Both the position numbers and the translations under genes were made by a program. Positions 27,978 through 36,940 of a stretch of 64,000 bases of DNA are shown here, in pieces (within the stretch, counting starts at the first letter, position 1; the number at the start of each line of letters is the position of its first letter). The notes under the pieces are model-generated. The model worked only from the letters and a program-made list of their open reading frames with translations, was not told where the DNA came from and made no database searches. Source of the DNA: Pirellulimonas nuda (GTDB lineage: Bacteria; Planctomycetota; Planctomycetia; Pirellulales; Lacipirellulaceae); contig NZ_CP036291.1 in NCBI RefSeq assembly GCF_007750855.1, forward strand, positions 744,001 to 808,000, written 5' to 3'.

Positions 27978-29699
27978 ATGAGCAATGACCCCGTGATCGT
28001 CGCCCGTCCGCAGCGCTGGGACGAACCGTTCGGCGCGCAAATGACCGATGCGCTGGCGTGCGCCTTGTTGGAGACGGCCCCCTTCTCTGCGATGGAACCG
28101 GCGGCGTTTCCCGCCAAAACCCCGCTGCTGGGCATCTTGCGGAACGACACGCGGATCATCCGCTATCAGGCGGGCGACCTGGTGGTGCGCGAGGGGGAGT
28201 ACGGCGGCAGCGCCTTCCTGGTGCTCGACGGCCGGTTCCGGGTTGCGTTGGAGCGGCTCCCCGCGTCGATGCTGGGGCACAAAGAGAAGCCCTCCGCGGG
28301 GGGAAGGCTCTGGCGGTCGATCGCTCAGCTCTGGCAGGGCGCCCGCCCCCCCGAGGCCCGCAAGCAGGTAATGCGGCTCAGCTTCGACGACCCCGGCGTG
28401 CTCGCGCGACCGGGGGGCGACGGCGCCCCGCGCGTCTTCTTGCAGGACGTGCCTGTCGTGCTGTCGCAGACAGCCACCGCCACGGTCGGCGCCGGCGAGG
28501 TGTTCGGCGAGCTCTCGGCGCTGGCCCGCACGCCGCGCACCTCGACCATCTTTGCCGAGGGCGCCGGCGCGCTGTTGGAGATCCGCTGGCAGGGACTGCG
28601 TGAGTTGATGCGCTACGCCCCGCAGCTCCGCGAGCACATCGACCGCTTGTACCGGTCGCGCGCCCTGGGGGTGCACCTACACGACACGCCGCTGTTGGAG
28701 GACCTGCCCCCCGAGACGCTCGACGGCCTGACGGAGGCCGTGGTGTTCGAGAGCTACGGCCAATTCGAATGGCACGCCGAGTCGCCGGCCGACCTGAGCG
28801 ACGACCTGTTCACCCGCGCCCTGCGTGAGCCGATGGCCCGCGAAGAGGGGGACCAGCCCGACGGGCTGTTGCTGGTCCGCTCGGGGTTCGCCCGGGTGAG
28901 TCGGCGAGTGGGCGAAGGGCGACGGACGGTGGGCTACTTGGGCAAGGGAGAAGTGTTCGGGCTCGCGGAGCTAGCCGCGGCCGCCATCGGTCGCCCGACT
29001 CCGTTTGCCCACTCGCTGGGCGCGATCGGCCACCTCGACCTGCTGCGGATCCCGCGCGAGGCCGCGCTCCGCTCGGTCCTGGCGGCGCTGCCGCGCGCGC
29101 GGCTCGAAGCGCTTGCGGCCGGCGTGCTCGAACCCGAGGGCGAAGACCGCCAAGAGGGCCCCAAGCTCTCTACCGGGCGGCTCGACTTCTTGGTCGACTA
29201 CCGGCTCAACAACGGCGTGCAGGCGATGGTGATCGACCTCGACCGCTGCACCCGCTGCGACGACTGCGTGCGGGCCTGCGCTGCGGCGCACGACGGCAAC
29301 CCGCGTTTTGTGCGTCAGGGCCCCACGCACGACGGCTTACAGTTCGCCAGCGCCTGTATGCACTGCGCCGATCCGGTCTGCATGATCGGCTGCCCTACGG
29401 GCGCCATCCACCGCGACGCGGCGACGGGCGTCGTCCGCATCAACGAGCCGACCTGTGTCGGCTGCGGGACGTGCGCCGGCAGTTGTCCCTACCAAAACAT
29501 CCGCATGGTGCAGATCCGGACCTTGGCGGGTCAGCCCGTGGTGGACGGCCAGAACGAGCTGCCGATCCTCAAGGCCACCAAGTGCGACTTGTGCATCGAC
29601 CTGGTGGGGGGGCCGGCGTGCCAGCAGAGCTGCGCGCACGACGCCCTGGTGCGGATCAACCTCACGTCGCCCGACCAACTAGCGAGGTGGGCTTCGTGA
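27978..29699 (+). CDS. Fusion of two cyclic-nucleotide-binding-type domains to a four-cluster ferredoxin
   Basis: A 573-residue cytoplasmic protein without membrane segments. The first cNMP domain (about 48-225) has IRYQAGDLVVREGEYGGSAF, a ~70-residue insert, and a canonical phosphate cassette GEVFGELSALARTPRTST at 173-190. The second (about 235-375) ends in GEVFGLAELAAAAIGRP, a degraded cassette. Residues 424-552 hold 16 Cys in four groups (C424/427/430/434, C460/463/468/472, C493/496/499/503, C536/539/548/552), as in the electron-transfer subunits of DMSO- and tetrathionate-type oxidoreductases. It probably relays electrons under cyclic-nucleotide control. Its stop overlaps the GTG start of the next gene. 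Confidence 0.85.
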   Translation: MSNDPVIVARPQRWDEPFGAQMTDALACALLETAPFSAMEPAAFPAKTPLLGILRNDTRIIRYQAGDLVVREGEYGGSAFLVLDGRFRVALERLPASMLGHKEKPSAGGRLWRSIAQLWQGARPPEARKQVMRLSFDDPGVLARPGGDGAPRVFLQDVPVVLSQTATATVGAGEVFGELSALARTPRTSTIFAEGAGALLEIRWQGLRELMRYAPQLREHIDRLYRSRALGVHLHDTPLLEDLPPETLDGLTEAVVFESYGQFEWHAESPADLSDDLFTRALREPMAREEGDQPDGLLLVRSGFARVSRRVGEGRRTVGYLGKGEVFGLAELAAAAIGRPTPFAHSLGAIGHLDLLRIPREAALRSVLAALPRARLEALAAGVLEPEGEDRQEGPKLSTGRLDFLVDYRLNNGVQAMVIDLDRCTRCDDCVRACAAAHDGNPRFVRQGPTHDGLQFASACMHCADPVCMIGCPTGAIHRDAATGVVRINEPTCVGCGTCAGSCPYQNIRMVQIRTLAGQPVVDGQNELPILKATKCDLCIDLVGGPACQQSCAHDALVRINLTSPDQLARWAS

Positions 29700-30520
29700 A
29701 CCGCCACACGAGACGCAGAATCGGCAGTAGTGCGCTGCTGGCGATCTTGATCGCTTCCGCGGCTTGCGGGCTGCGCTGGGCCGACCATGCGCTGTGGCGT
29801 TCGACCGTCTGGGGGGGCTACTTGCTGTACGCCTCGGTGCTGTTCCTGGCCGCGTACAACCTGCGGAAGAAGCTCCCGGGCGCGTGGCTGGGGTCGAGCG
29901 CCGCGTGGCTGCAGGCCCACGTGTACGTGGGGGTCGCGACGCTGGGTCTCTACCTGCTGCACGCCGGACCACGCGTGCCGGACGGGTGGCTCGAGGGCGC
30001 CCTGGCGGGGGTGTACGGGGCGACCTTCGTGAGCGGCGTTTGGGGCCTCTACCTGTCGCGGTCGATCCCGCCCCAGCTACGCCGCACGGGAGAGCAATAC
30101 ATCTACGAACGCATCCCCGGGCTCCGGCAACGCGGGCACAGCGAGGGCAACACGGCGGTGCTGGCCGCGGTGAGCGCCGCGGGCGCGACGACGCTGGCCG
30201 ACTTCTACGCGACGCGTCTGTACGACTACCTCGCGCAGCCCCGCGGGCTGATCTACTGGCTGAGGCCGACCGGCGCCAAGCGGCGGCGGCTGATGCGCGA
30301 GCTGGGCGAGCTGGCGCGGCTGCTCAGCGAGGCCGAGTCCCACGCCGCCGAGAAGCTGTTCGCGCTGCTGCGCCGCAAGGACGACCTCGACTTTCACGAG
30401 GCCCGCCAGGGGCTGCTGAAGGGTTGGCTGTTCGTTCATATCGCGCTCTCGTGGAGCCTGCTCACGCTCGGCGCCCTGCACGGCGTGCTGGCGACCGCGT
30501 TTCGGGGAGACCTGCCATGA
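29696..30520 (+). CDS. Di-heme b-type cytochrome membrane protein
   Basis: A 274-residue membrane protein starting at GTG 29696 with AGGTGGG five bases upstream and a 4-base overlap with the previous gene. About five hydrophobic helices are visible. Two of them each hold two His 14 residues apart (HVYVGVATLGLYLLH and HIALSWSLLTLGALH), the spacing that ligates two b hemes across the membrane in cytochrome b families. A ~110-residue charged loop (ERIPGLRQRGH to LLRRKDDLDF) lies before the last helix. It probably moves electrons from the Fe-S partner to periplasmic hemes. Its stop overlaps the next start (ATGA). Confidence 0.78.
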   Translation: MNRHTRRRIGSSALLAILIASAACGLRWADHALWRSTVWGGYLLYASVLFLAAYNLRKKLPGAWLGSSAAWLQAHVYVGVATLGLYLLHAGPRVPDGWLEGALAGVYGATFVSGVWGLYLSRSIPPQLRRTGEQYIYERIPGLRQRGHSEGNTAVLAAVSAAGATTLADFYATRLYDYLAQPRGLIYWLRPTGAKRRRLMRELGELARLLSEAESHAAEKLFALLRRKDDLDFHEARQGLLKGWLFVHIALSWSLLTLGALHGVLATAFRGDLP

Positions 30521-32448
30521 GACGCGGACCCCAACAGTTTGCCGGGGGCGAGTACGACCGGCCCGGCGCGGCGTGGGTGTGCGGCCTGTCGATCGACGGC
30601 GCCCCCTGCCCGATCGGGCCGAGCACGCGCGGACGCTGCCCCGGCGCGTGCGAGTGCGCCCCGCGCCGCGAAGGCGATCGTTGGGTCTGCTCGCGCAGCG
30701 AGGCGCGGGGCGGCCCCTGCCCGTCGGGGCCAACCCCCACGGGCCCCTGCCCACACACGCACGTCTGCAAGCCGGCGCGGAGCCTGCGGTCGCGGCGGGG
30801 GCGGATGATGACCACCGTCATGCTGTTCGCGGTGGGGGGCCTGGCCATGCTGCTGGGTTCTGCTTGGTCACGCGAGGCGATCGTCCCCGGGCCGCTGAGC
30901 CGACAGCACGCACAAATCATCGGCGCCGCGGACACGCAAGGGCGGTGTGCGTTGTGCCACGGCGCCGCGGACCAGAGCCTCGCCGGCTGGATCGGCGACG
31001 CCGCCGGGGGCGCCCGACCCGGCCCCTCGCAGCCCGAGTTGTGCGTCAAGTGCCACCAGACGCTCATCGATCCCGCGCTCGCCCTGGCGGCGCACTCGCT
31101 CCCCGCCGACGCGTTTCCGGCGGGGTCCGACGCCCGCTCGGTCGCCTGTTCCGCTTGTCATCAGGAGCACCACGGCGCGGATCACAACCTCAGCGCCGTC
31201 AGCAACGGTCGCTGCCAGGCGTGCCACACGCAGCGGTTTACTTCGCTAGCAGACCACCCCAGCTTCGCGGCCTGGCCGTACGAGAAGCGGACCCCGATCC
31301 ACTTCAACCACGCCAGCCACCAGGCGAAGCACTTCCCGCAAGAGAAGCAGCAGTTCGAGTGCGTCGCCTGCCACACGCCGGGCCCCACGGGCGACGTGCA
31401 GTTGACGGTCGGCTACGAGCAGGGCTGTGCGAGCTGCCACGACCAAGGCGTCCGGTCCAGCACCGAGGAAGGGATCGCGTGGATCGCGCTGCCGACGCTC
31501 GACGCCGAGGCGCTGGCGGGCGCCGGCCTCCCCCTGGCCAACTGGCCCGAGGGCGCCGTCGGCGACTTCGACGGCGAACTGCCCGCGTCGATGAAGCTGC
31601 TGCTGGCGGCCGACCCAGAGGCGCGTGCCGCGATCCAGCGGCTCGGCCCCGACTTCTCCTTTTTTGACATCGACCCCGACGAACCGGCGCAGGTCGCAGA
31701 CGCGGCGATCCTCGCCGGGGCGATCCAGCGGCTTGTTGACGAGCTGACCACCGGAGGGCAGCCGGCGCTCGCCGCCCGGTTCTCCGCGATGCTCCCTCCG
31801 GGCTACGACGTGACGCCGCTGGTAGGGGGGGCGCCGACGCCCTGGTTCGCCGACCGCTTCGGGCGCTGGGTGCGTGGAGACCCGCCGGACGAACCGGCGG
31901 GCGAGGTCACGACCGGCTGGGTGGTTGACGACGCGTCTCTCTCCCTACGCTACTTGCCCAGCGGTCACGCCGACCCCTGGATGACGGCGTGGCTCGACGC
32001 GCTCGCCGCGCTCCCGGACGCCGATGCGCCGCTGCGCGACGCGGCGCTGCGCGAATGGGCGGGGCCGAACAGCGCGGGGAGGTGCGCCACGTGCCACAGC
32101 CTGCAGCGGCAGGGCGATCACCTCGCGTTCGGGTGGCGCCCCCACGATCGCACAACCGAGGCGCGTGGGTTTACGCGGTTCTCCCATCGCCCCCACCTGG
32201 TGCAGCCAGAGCTGCGCGACTGCCGCCACTGCCACCAGATCGACACGGGCGCCGAGGTCTCGGCCAGCTACGCGTCGCTCGACCCCGCGGTGTTCGTCAG
32301 CGAGTTCCGCCCGATCGATAAGTCGGCCTGCGCCGGCTGCCACCGCCCCCACGCGGCCGGCGACGGCTGCACGCAGTGCCACAACTACCACGTCGACCCC
32401 AAGGGGCTCGATCGCCGCCACGAAGCGCTAACGCGCCCCCTCCGCTAG
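30517..32448 (+). CDS. Membrane-anchored ten-heme cytochrome c with Cys-rich N-terminus
   Basis: A 643-residue protein with one helix near residues 97-118 and ten CxxCH sites after it: CALCH, CVKCH, CSACH, CQACH, CVACH, CASCH, then after a ~200-residue heme-free part CATCH, CRHCH, CAGCH and CTQCH. Before the helix, on the predicted cytoplasmic side, two similar ~30-residue units start with WVC and contain PCP-x-GP and CP (Cys 22/31/41/45/47 and 58/68/78/84), which could bind a metal or Fe-S cluster. The ATG overlaps the previous stop. It is probably the terminal electron carrier of the cluster. Confidence 0.88.
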   Translation: MRRGPQQFAGGEYDRPGAAWVCGLSIDGAPCPIGPSTRGRCPGACECAPRREGDRWVCSRSEARGGPCPSGPTPTGPCPHTHVCKPARSLRSRRGRMMTTVMLFAVGGLAMLLGSAWSREAIVPGPLSRQHAQIIGAADTQGRCALCHGAADQSLAGWIGDAAGGARPGPSQPELCVKCHQTLIDPALALAAHSLPADAFPAGSDARSVACSACHQEHHGADHNLSAVSNGRCQACHTQRFTSLADHPSFAAWPYEKRTPIHFNHASHQAKHFPQEKQQFECVACHTPGPTGDVQLTVGYEQGCASCHDQGVRSSTEEGIAWIALPTLDAEALAGAGLPLANWPEGAVGDFDGELPASMKLLLAADPEARAAIQRLGPDFSFFDIDPDEPAQVADAAILAGAIQRLVDELTTGGQPALAARFSAMLPPGYDVTPLVGGAPTPWFADRFGRWVRGDPPDEPAGEVTTGWVVDDASLSLRYLPSGHADPWMTAWLDALAALPDADAPLRDAALREWAGPNSAGRCATCHSLQRQGDHLAFGWRPHDRTTEARGFTRFSHRPHLVQPELRDCRHCHQIDTGAEVSASYASLDPAVFVSEFRPIDKSACAGCHRPHAAGDGCTQCHNYHVDPKGLDRRHEALTRPLR

Positions 32449-32461
32449 CGCAAGGACCGAT

Positions 32462-32567
32462 GCAAGCGACCAATAGCCGACGGGCCACGCCCCGTCGGAG
32501 GGGCTCGATTGCTGCGTCTATCAAAACACCCCGACGGGGCGGAGCCCGTCGGCTATTGGTCGCTTGC
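32462..32567. repeat. Long inverted repeat of the GCCGACGGG family
   Basis: Perfect 24-base arms at 32462-32485 and 32544-32567 with a partly paired inner part. It begins 13 bases after the ten-heme gene stop and could end transcription of the redox cluster, though no T-run follows. Related hairpins are at 21838 and 36541. Confidence 0.85.
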
Positions 32568-32609
32568 GAGCGCCTGCTTGAGTTTGTGCTTCTGCCTGCG
32601 TGCGGGGCG

Positions 32610-33128
32610 CTACGCGCCTTCATCACCCGCGCCAAACTCTCCCGCCATGTAGCGTTTGGCGAGCTTGACGTAGTGGCCGCTGAGCCAACGCAGGTACGCC
32701 TGCTCTTTCTCGTTGACCGGGCGGACAATCCTTCCCGGGACCCCCACCACCAGCATCCCGTCGGGCACGTCGAGCCCGGGAGGAACCACGGCGCCCGCGC
32801 CGATCAGGCACCCCTGGCCGATCCGCGTCTGCCCGAGCACCACGGCGCCCATGCCGATTAGCGAGCCGCGGCCCACATGCGTGCCGTGCACCACGGCGCG
32901 GTGGCCGATGGTGACGTCGTCCTCGATGACGTTCGGGACGCCGGAGTCGCAGTGCACCACCGCGCCGTCTTGCACGTTCACGCGGGCGCCGATCGAGACG
33001 GGGGCGACGTCGCCGCGCACGACCGCCGCGAACCAGACGCTAGCATCGGCGCCCAGCGAGACGTCGCCCGTCACCACGGCGCCGCGGGCGACGTAGGCGC
33101 ACTGAGGGGTTTCGCGAAACCAGGACAT
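32610..33128 (-). CDS. Gamma-carbonic-anhydrase-like hexapeptide-repeat protein
   Basis: A 172-residue left-handed beta-helix protein: repeats of V-x-G-D-V-S-x-G, SVWFAAVVRGDVAPVSIG, GARVNVQDGAVVHCD, IGHRAVVHGTHVG, IGMGAVVLG and IGAGAVV, then a C-terminal helix EKEQAYLRWLSGHYVKLAKR. Two zinc-site His (in IGHRAVVHG) and the family Asn-Gln (VNVQD) are present, as in Cam/YrdA-type proteins. Whether it hydrates CO2 or acts as an acyltransferase relative cannot be told. The start at 33128 was chosen by domain start. Confidence 0.85.
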   Translation of the reverse strand: MSWFRETPQCAYVARGAVVTGDVSLGADASVWFAAVVRGDVAPVSIGARVNVQDGAVVHCDSGVPNVIEDDVTIGHRAVVHGTHVGRGSLIGMGAVVLGQTRIGQGCLIGAGAVVPPGLDVPDGMLVVGVPGRIVRPVNEKEQAYLRWLSGHYVKLAKRYMAGEFGAGDEGA

Positions 33129-33316
33129 CGCAGGGCCGGGGCTTGGGGCAGAGGGGGGGCAAAAGGGGGATAACCGGCTGTCAGCAAACAGCTTAACGCG
33201 GCGCCAGCGGCGGCCCAACCGTCGCTTGCTCCCCCCGGGCAGGGCTTCTATACTCCCGCCGCAAATGTCCGGCGTCGCTGCGCGCACGCGGCGCTCCGGC
33301 GCGTCGGACCAGCAAC

Positions 33317-36300
33317 GTGGCAAGGAAGCCCGTCATCATCCTCACCGAGCAAAGCCGCTCCAGCAAAGCTGGCCGCAGGCAATCCGGGGCGATCGCGCTC
33401 TGTAGGATTGCTGCGCTGGCGCTCGTGCTGTTGAGTCTCGCCGGCGAGACGGTCGCAGAGGTCCACTTCCCCAAGCCCGACAAGCACGCCGGCATCCGCG
33501 TGGCCGCCCGCTCGGCCAGCAAGTCGATCGAGGGCGAGTACGAGGTCTGGCGTCTGGAGGGGGACGTCACCATCGGGCAAGACGCCTCGTTGGTGGCGGG
33601 TCGCGAGGCAGTGGTCTGGATCGACCGGGCCGAGAAGTTCGACGTGCCCACGCGGGTGATCGCGTATGTCGAGGGGGCGTCCGAAGCGCCGGTGCGCATC
33701 GAACTGCTCGGCGAAGACGGCAAGACCCCGCTCGCACGGCAGCAGGCGCCCCACTGGTTCGGCAGGCTGGAATCGATCGGCGGCCTCACGTGGGACACGC
33801 CCCCCCCGGGCGACGGACGGGTGCAGGGCTCCAGCGTTCATGCGCGTGGCCGGGCCTTGATGCAAGCAGATTCACAGCTAACGGCCAGCGCCGCTCAGCC
33901 GCGCCTCGACACGCAGGTCGCCCCGGCCCAGTTCGCGCCGCTGGCGCCCCCGCCGTCGCCGGCCGTCGCCAACGCGGGGGGCTTCCGTCGGGTGCAGTTG
34001 TTCGGCCGCGGCGTGAGCACCCAGCTCGAGTCGCGCCAGCTCGCGGCGGGTGAGACCGCCGTGGTGCTCAGCGGCGGCGTCAACATCGTGGTGGAAGGGA
34101 TCCAGGCGGCCGGCCTCCCCGGGGCGCTCGGCCCGATCGACACCATCGACCTCGAGACGGACCGCGCCGTGATCTGGACCGCGGGCGCCGAGGCGCTCGC
34201 CGGCGGATCCTTCGAGCAGTCCGAGGACGTGCCGATGGAGATCTACATGGAAGGCAATATCGTCTTCCGCCAGGGCGAACGTACCGTCTACGCCAACCGG
34301 ATGTACTACGACGTTCGCCGGCGGATCGGCGTGGTGCTGGACGCAGAGCTGCTGACCCCGCTGCCTGAGGTCGGGGGCTACCAGTACCGCGGCTTGGTGC
34401 GTCTCAAGGCGGGCGCCATCCGTCAGCTCGACGAGTCGCGCTTCATCGCTACCGACGCGTTGGTGACGACCAGCCGGTTGGAAGAGCCCTCGTACGACTT
34501 CTCATCGAAGTCGATCGCGTTCACGGACACCCAGCGGCCGCAGTTCAACCCCGCGACGGGGCTCACTACCTACGACCACGAGCAGCTCGCCGAGAGCCGG
34601 GGGAACGTCGTGCACGTCGGCGGCTGGCCGGTGTTCTACTGGCCGACCATCGCCACCGACCTCACCGAGCCGACGTTCTACATCAAGAGCGCCGCGTTCC
34701 GCAGCGACAGCGTGTTCGGCGTGCAGGCGATCGTCGACCTCGACGTCTACCAACTGCTCGGCGCCGAGCGGGTCCCGGGAACCGACTGGACGCTCAGCCT
34801 CGACTACCTGAACGAACGCGGGTTCGGGCACGGCACCGGCTTCGACTACAACGTCGGCAGCTTTCTCGGGGTGGAGGGCCCCGCTCGGGGGATCGCCGAC
34901 TTCTGGGGGATCAAAGACGAGGGCAAGGACAACCTCGGCCTCGGCGAACGCTCCGTCACCCCCGAGGCGAGCTACCGGTTCCGCACCTTCTTGAACCACC
35001 AACAGCAGCTCGTCGGCGGGCTGCTAGACGGCTGGACCACGCAGGGCGAGATCGGTTGGCTCAGCGACCGCACCTTCCTAGAACAGTACTACGAGTCCGA
35101 TTGGGACAACAACAAGGACGAGCTCACCGGCGTGCGGCTCAAGCGGCTGCGCGAGAACCGCTCGCTCTCGATCGAGGCCTACGGACGCGTCAACGACTTT
35201 TTCACGCAGACGCAGTGGCTGCCGCGGCTCGACCACAACATCATCGGCCAAGACCTGCTGGGGGAGACCCTCTCCTGGTCGGGGCATTCGTCGATCGGCT
35301 ACGCGGACATCGGCATCGTCAGCACCCCCACCAGCCCCGAGCTGCTGGCCTCGTTTGAACGCTTCCCGTGGGAGCAGCCAAGCGGGGGAAGCCTGTCGGG
35401 CGAGCGCCTCGTCACCCGCCAGGAGCTGTCGCTGCCCATCGACGCGGCGCCCTTCAAGGTGGTGCCCTACGTGATGGGCGAGGCCTACCACACCGGCCAA
35501 GACCTTTCCGGCAACGACCTGGATCGGCTCTACCTGAACACCGGCGTGCGGGCCAGCATCCCGTTCGTGGCGGTGAACCCCCACGTCCGCGACCCGCTGT
35601 TCAACCTGAACGGGCTGGCCCACAAGGTGGTGTTCGATGTCGAGGCCTCCTACGCAGACGCGGATCAGAACTACGAACAACTGCCGCTGTACGACGACAT
35701 CGACGACGACTCGGTCGACGAGATCCGCCGGCGGTACTTCTTTGCGCCGTTCTCTGGACCACTGGCGGGGCTCTACGTGCCGGGAAACCCCAGCTCGATC
35801 GACCCGCGTTTCGATCCGCGGCGCTACTACATCCGCTCCGGCAACCAGAACTGGGTGACCGCGCCCTCCAGCGAGCTGGTGGACGACCTGACGACCGTCC
35901 GCTTCGGCATGCGGCACCGCTTGCAGACCAAGCGCGGCGGGGCAGGGCGGGAGCACATCGTCGACTGGGTGACTCTAGACGCAAACTTCACCATCTTCCC
36001 CGAAGCCAACCGCGACAACTTCGGCGAGGACTTTGGCCTGTTCGACTACGACTTCCGCTGGCACGTGGGCGACCGGCTGACGGTGGTCTCCGACGGTTTC
36101 GCCGACACGTTCGAGCAGGGGCTGCGGACCGCTTCGGCGGGCGTGCTGCTGGGGCGTCCCACCCGCGGCAACCTGTACCTGGGCTACCGCACCGTCCAGG
36201 GGCCCGTGGTCGCCGACCTGATTAGCGCCACGCTCAACTACCGGCTCGGGCCGAAGTGGATCGGCTCGGCCGCCGCGGTGATCGACCTGGGCGACGCCGG

Positions 36301-36493
36301 CAATATCGGCCAGTCGTTCGCGCTGAGCCGGATCGGCGAGTCGCTGATCACCACGCTCGGCGCCACGGTCGACCAGTCGAAGGGGACCGTCGGGTTCCGT
36401 CTTCAGGTCGAGCCCAGGTTCCTCCCCAGGCTGAGCGCCTCGCGCCGCACCGGCATCGACATCCCCCCCGCCGGCGCCTACGGCCTAGAGTAA
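33317..36493 (+). CDS. LptD-like outer-membrane LPS-assembly protein
   Basis: The 1058-residue protein starts at GTG 33317 and has a signal segment (IALCRIAALALVLLSLAGET) followed by an OstA-like N-terminal part. The middle carries IVFRQGERTVYANRMYYDVR and GWPVFYWPTIATDL. The C-terminal two-thirds is a large beta-barrel rich in aromatic strands and turns (FDYNVGSFLGVEGPARGIAD, WDNNKDELTGVRLKRL), as in LptD. LptD inserts lipopolysaccharide into the outer leaflet. It is longer than E. coli LptD (784 residues). No LptE or surA lies nearby. Assigning it as true LptD instead of a barrel relative is probable, not certain. Confidence 0.72.
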   Translation: MARKPVIILTEQSRSSKAGRRQSGAIALCRIAALALVLLSLAGETVAEVHFPKPDKHAGIRVAARSASKSIEGEYEVWRLEGDVTIGQDASLVAGREAVVWIDRAEKFDVPTRVIAYVEGASEAPVRIELLGEDGKTPLARQQAPHWFGRLESIGGLTWDTPPPGDGRVQGSSVHARGRALMQADSQLTASAAQPRLDTQVAPAQFAPLAPPPSPAVANAGGFRRVQLFGRGVSTQLESRQLAAGETAVVLSGGVNIVVEGIQAAGLPGALGPIDTIDLETDRAVIWTAGAEALAGGSFEQSEDVPMEIYMEGNIVFRQGERTVYANRMYYDVRRRIGVVLDAELLTPLPEVGGYQYRGLVRLKAGAIRQLDESRFIATDALVTTSRLEEPSYDFSSKSIAFTDTQRPQFNPATGLTTYDHEQLAESRGNVVHVGGWPVFYWPTIATDLTEPTFYIKSAAFRSDSVFGVQAIVDLDVYQLLGAERVPGTDWTLSLDYLNERGFGHGTGFDYNVGSFLGVEGPARGIADFWGIKDEGKDNLGLGERSVTPEASYRFRTFLNHQQQLVGGLLDGWTTQGEIGWLSDRTFLEQYYESDWDNNKDELTGVRLKRLRENRSLSIEAYGRVNDFFTQTQWLPRLDHNIIGQDLLGETLSWSGHSSIGYADIGIVSTPTSPELLASFERFPWEQPSGGSLSGERLVTRQELSLPIDAAPFKVVPYVMGEAYHTGQDLSGNDLDRLYLNTGVRASIPFVAVNPHVRDPLFNLNGLAHKVVFDVEASYADADQNYEQLPLYDDIDDDSVDEIRRRYFFAPFSGPLAGLYVPGNPSSIDPRFDPRRYYIRSGNQNWVTAPSSELVDDLTTVRFGMRHRLQTKRGGAGREHIVDWVTLDANFTIFPEANRDNFGEDFGLFDYDFRWHVGDRLTVVSDGFADTFEQGLRTASAGVLLGRPTRGNLYLGYRTVQGPVVADLISATLNYRLGPKWIGSAAAVIDLGDAGNIGQSFALSRIGESLITTLGATVDQSKGTVGFRLQVEPRFLPRLSASRRTGIDIPPAGAYGLE

Positions 36494-36540
36494 CGCAGCA
36501 CCTTCCATCCTCTCGAAACCCGAACCCCCATCCCCCAATA

Positions 36541-36564
36541 GCCGACGGGCTCCGCCCCGTCGGC
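36541..36564 (+). repeat. Hairpin of the GCCGACGGG family before the DgkA gene
   Basis: The 9-bp stem at 36541-36549 and 36556-36564 has a 6-base loop. It ends 22 bases before the next ATG and uses the same stem as 21838-21861. Confidence 0.7.
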
Positions 36565-36586
36565 GCGCCCGTACGAACCGCCTCTC

Positions 36587-36934
36587 ATGCGCTACTGGCT
36601 CACCAAATTCAGCCACGCCTTCCGCGGCTTCGGCCTGGCCGCGCGGCAAGAAAGCAGCCTCCAAGTCCACTTCGCCGCGGCCGCGGCGGTGGCGGCGCTC
36701 GCCGTGTGGTTGCAGGTGTCGATGGTCGAGGCGGCGCTGCTGACGATCTCGATGACGATCGTCATCTCCGCCGAGCTGATGAACGCGGCGATCGAGCGGC
36801 TGGCGAAGGCAGTCACGCGAGAACAGAACCCCTACGTGCGCGACGCGCTGGACGTGGCGAGCGGCGCGGTAATGGCGGCGGTGATGGGCGCCGTGCTGGT
36901 GGGCGCCGCAGTCGTCTTCGTGCGCCTTGCGTGA
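36587..36934 (+). CDS. dgkA: Diacylglycerol/undecaprenol kinase (DgkA family)
   Basis: A 115-residue, three-helix membrane protein. The family core is clear: F-x-x-A-x-x-G (FSHAFRGFGLAARQESSLQV), IVISAELMNAAIERLAKAV with the conserved Glu and Asn-x-x-x-E, and the Asp-x-x-S-G-A segment (YVRDALDVASGAVMAAVMG). Such enzymes phosphorylate a membrane lipid alcohol with ATP; in most non-enteric bacteria the substrate is undecaprenol. Length matches the family (about 120). It follows the LptD-like gene on the same strand by 93 bases. Confidence 0.9.
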   Translation: MRYWLTKFSHAFRGFGLAARQESSLQVHFAAAAAVAALAVWLQVSMVEAALLTISMTIVISAELMNAAIERLAKAVTREQNPYVRDALDVASGAVMAAVMGAVLVGAAVVFVRLA

Positions 36935-36940
36935 CGACGC

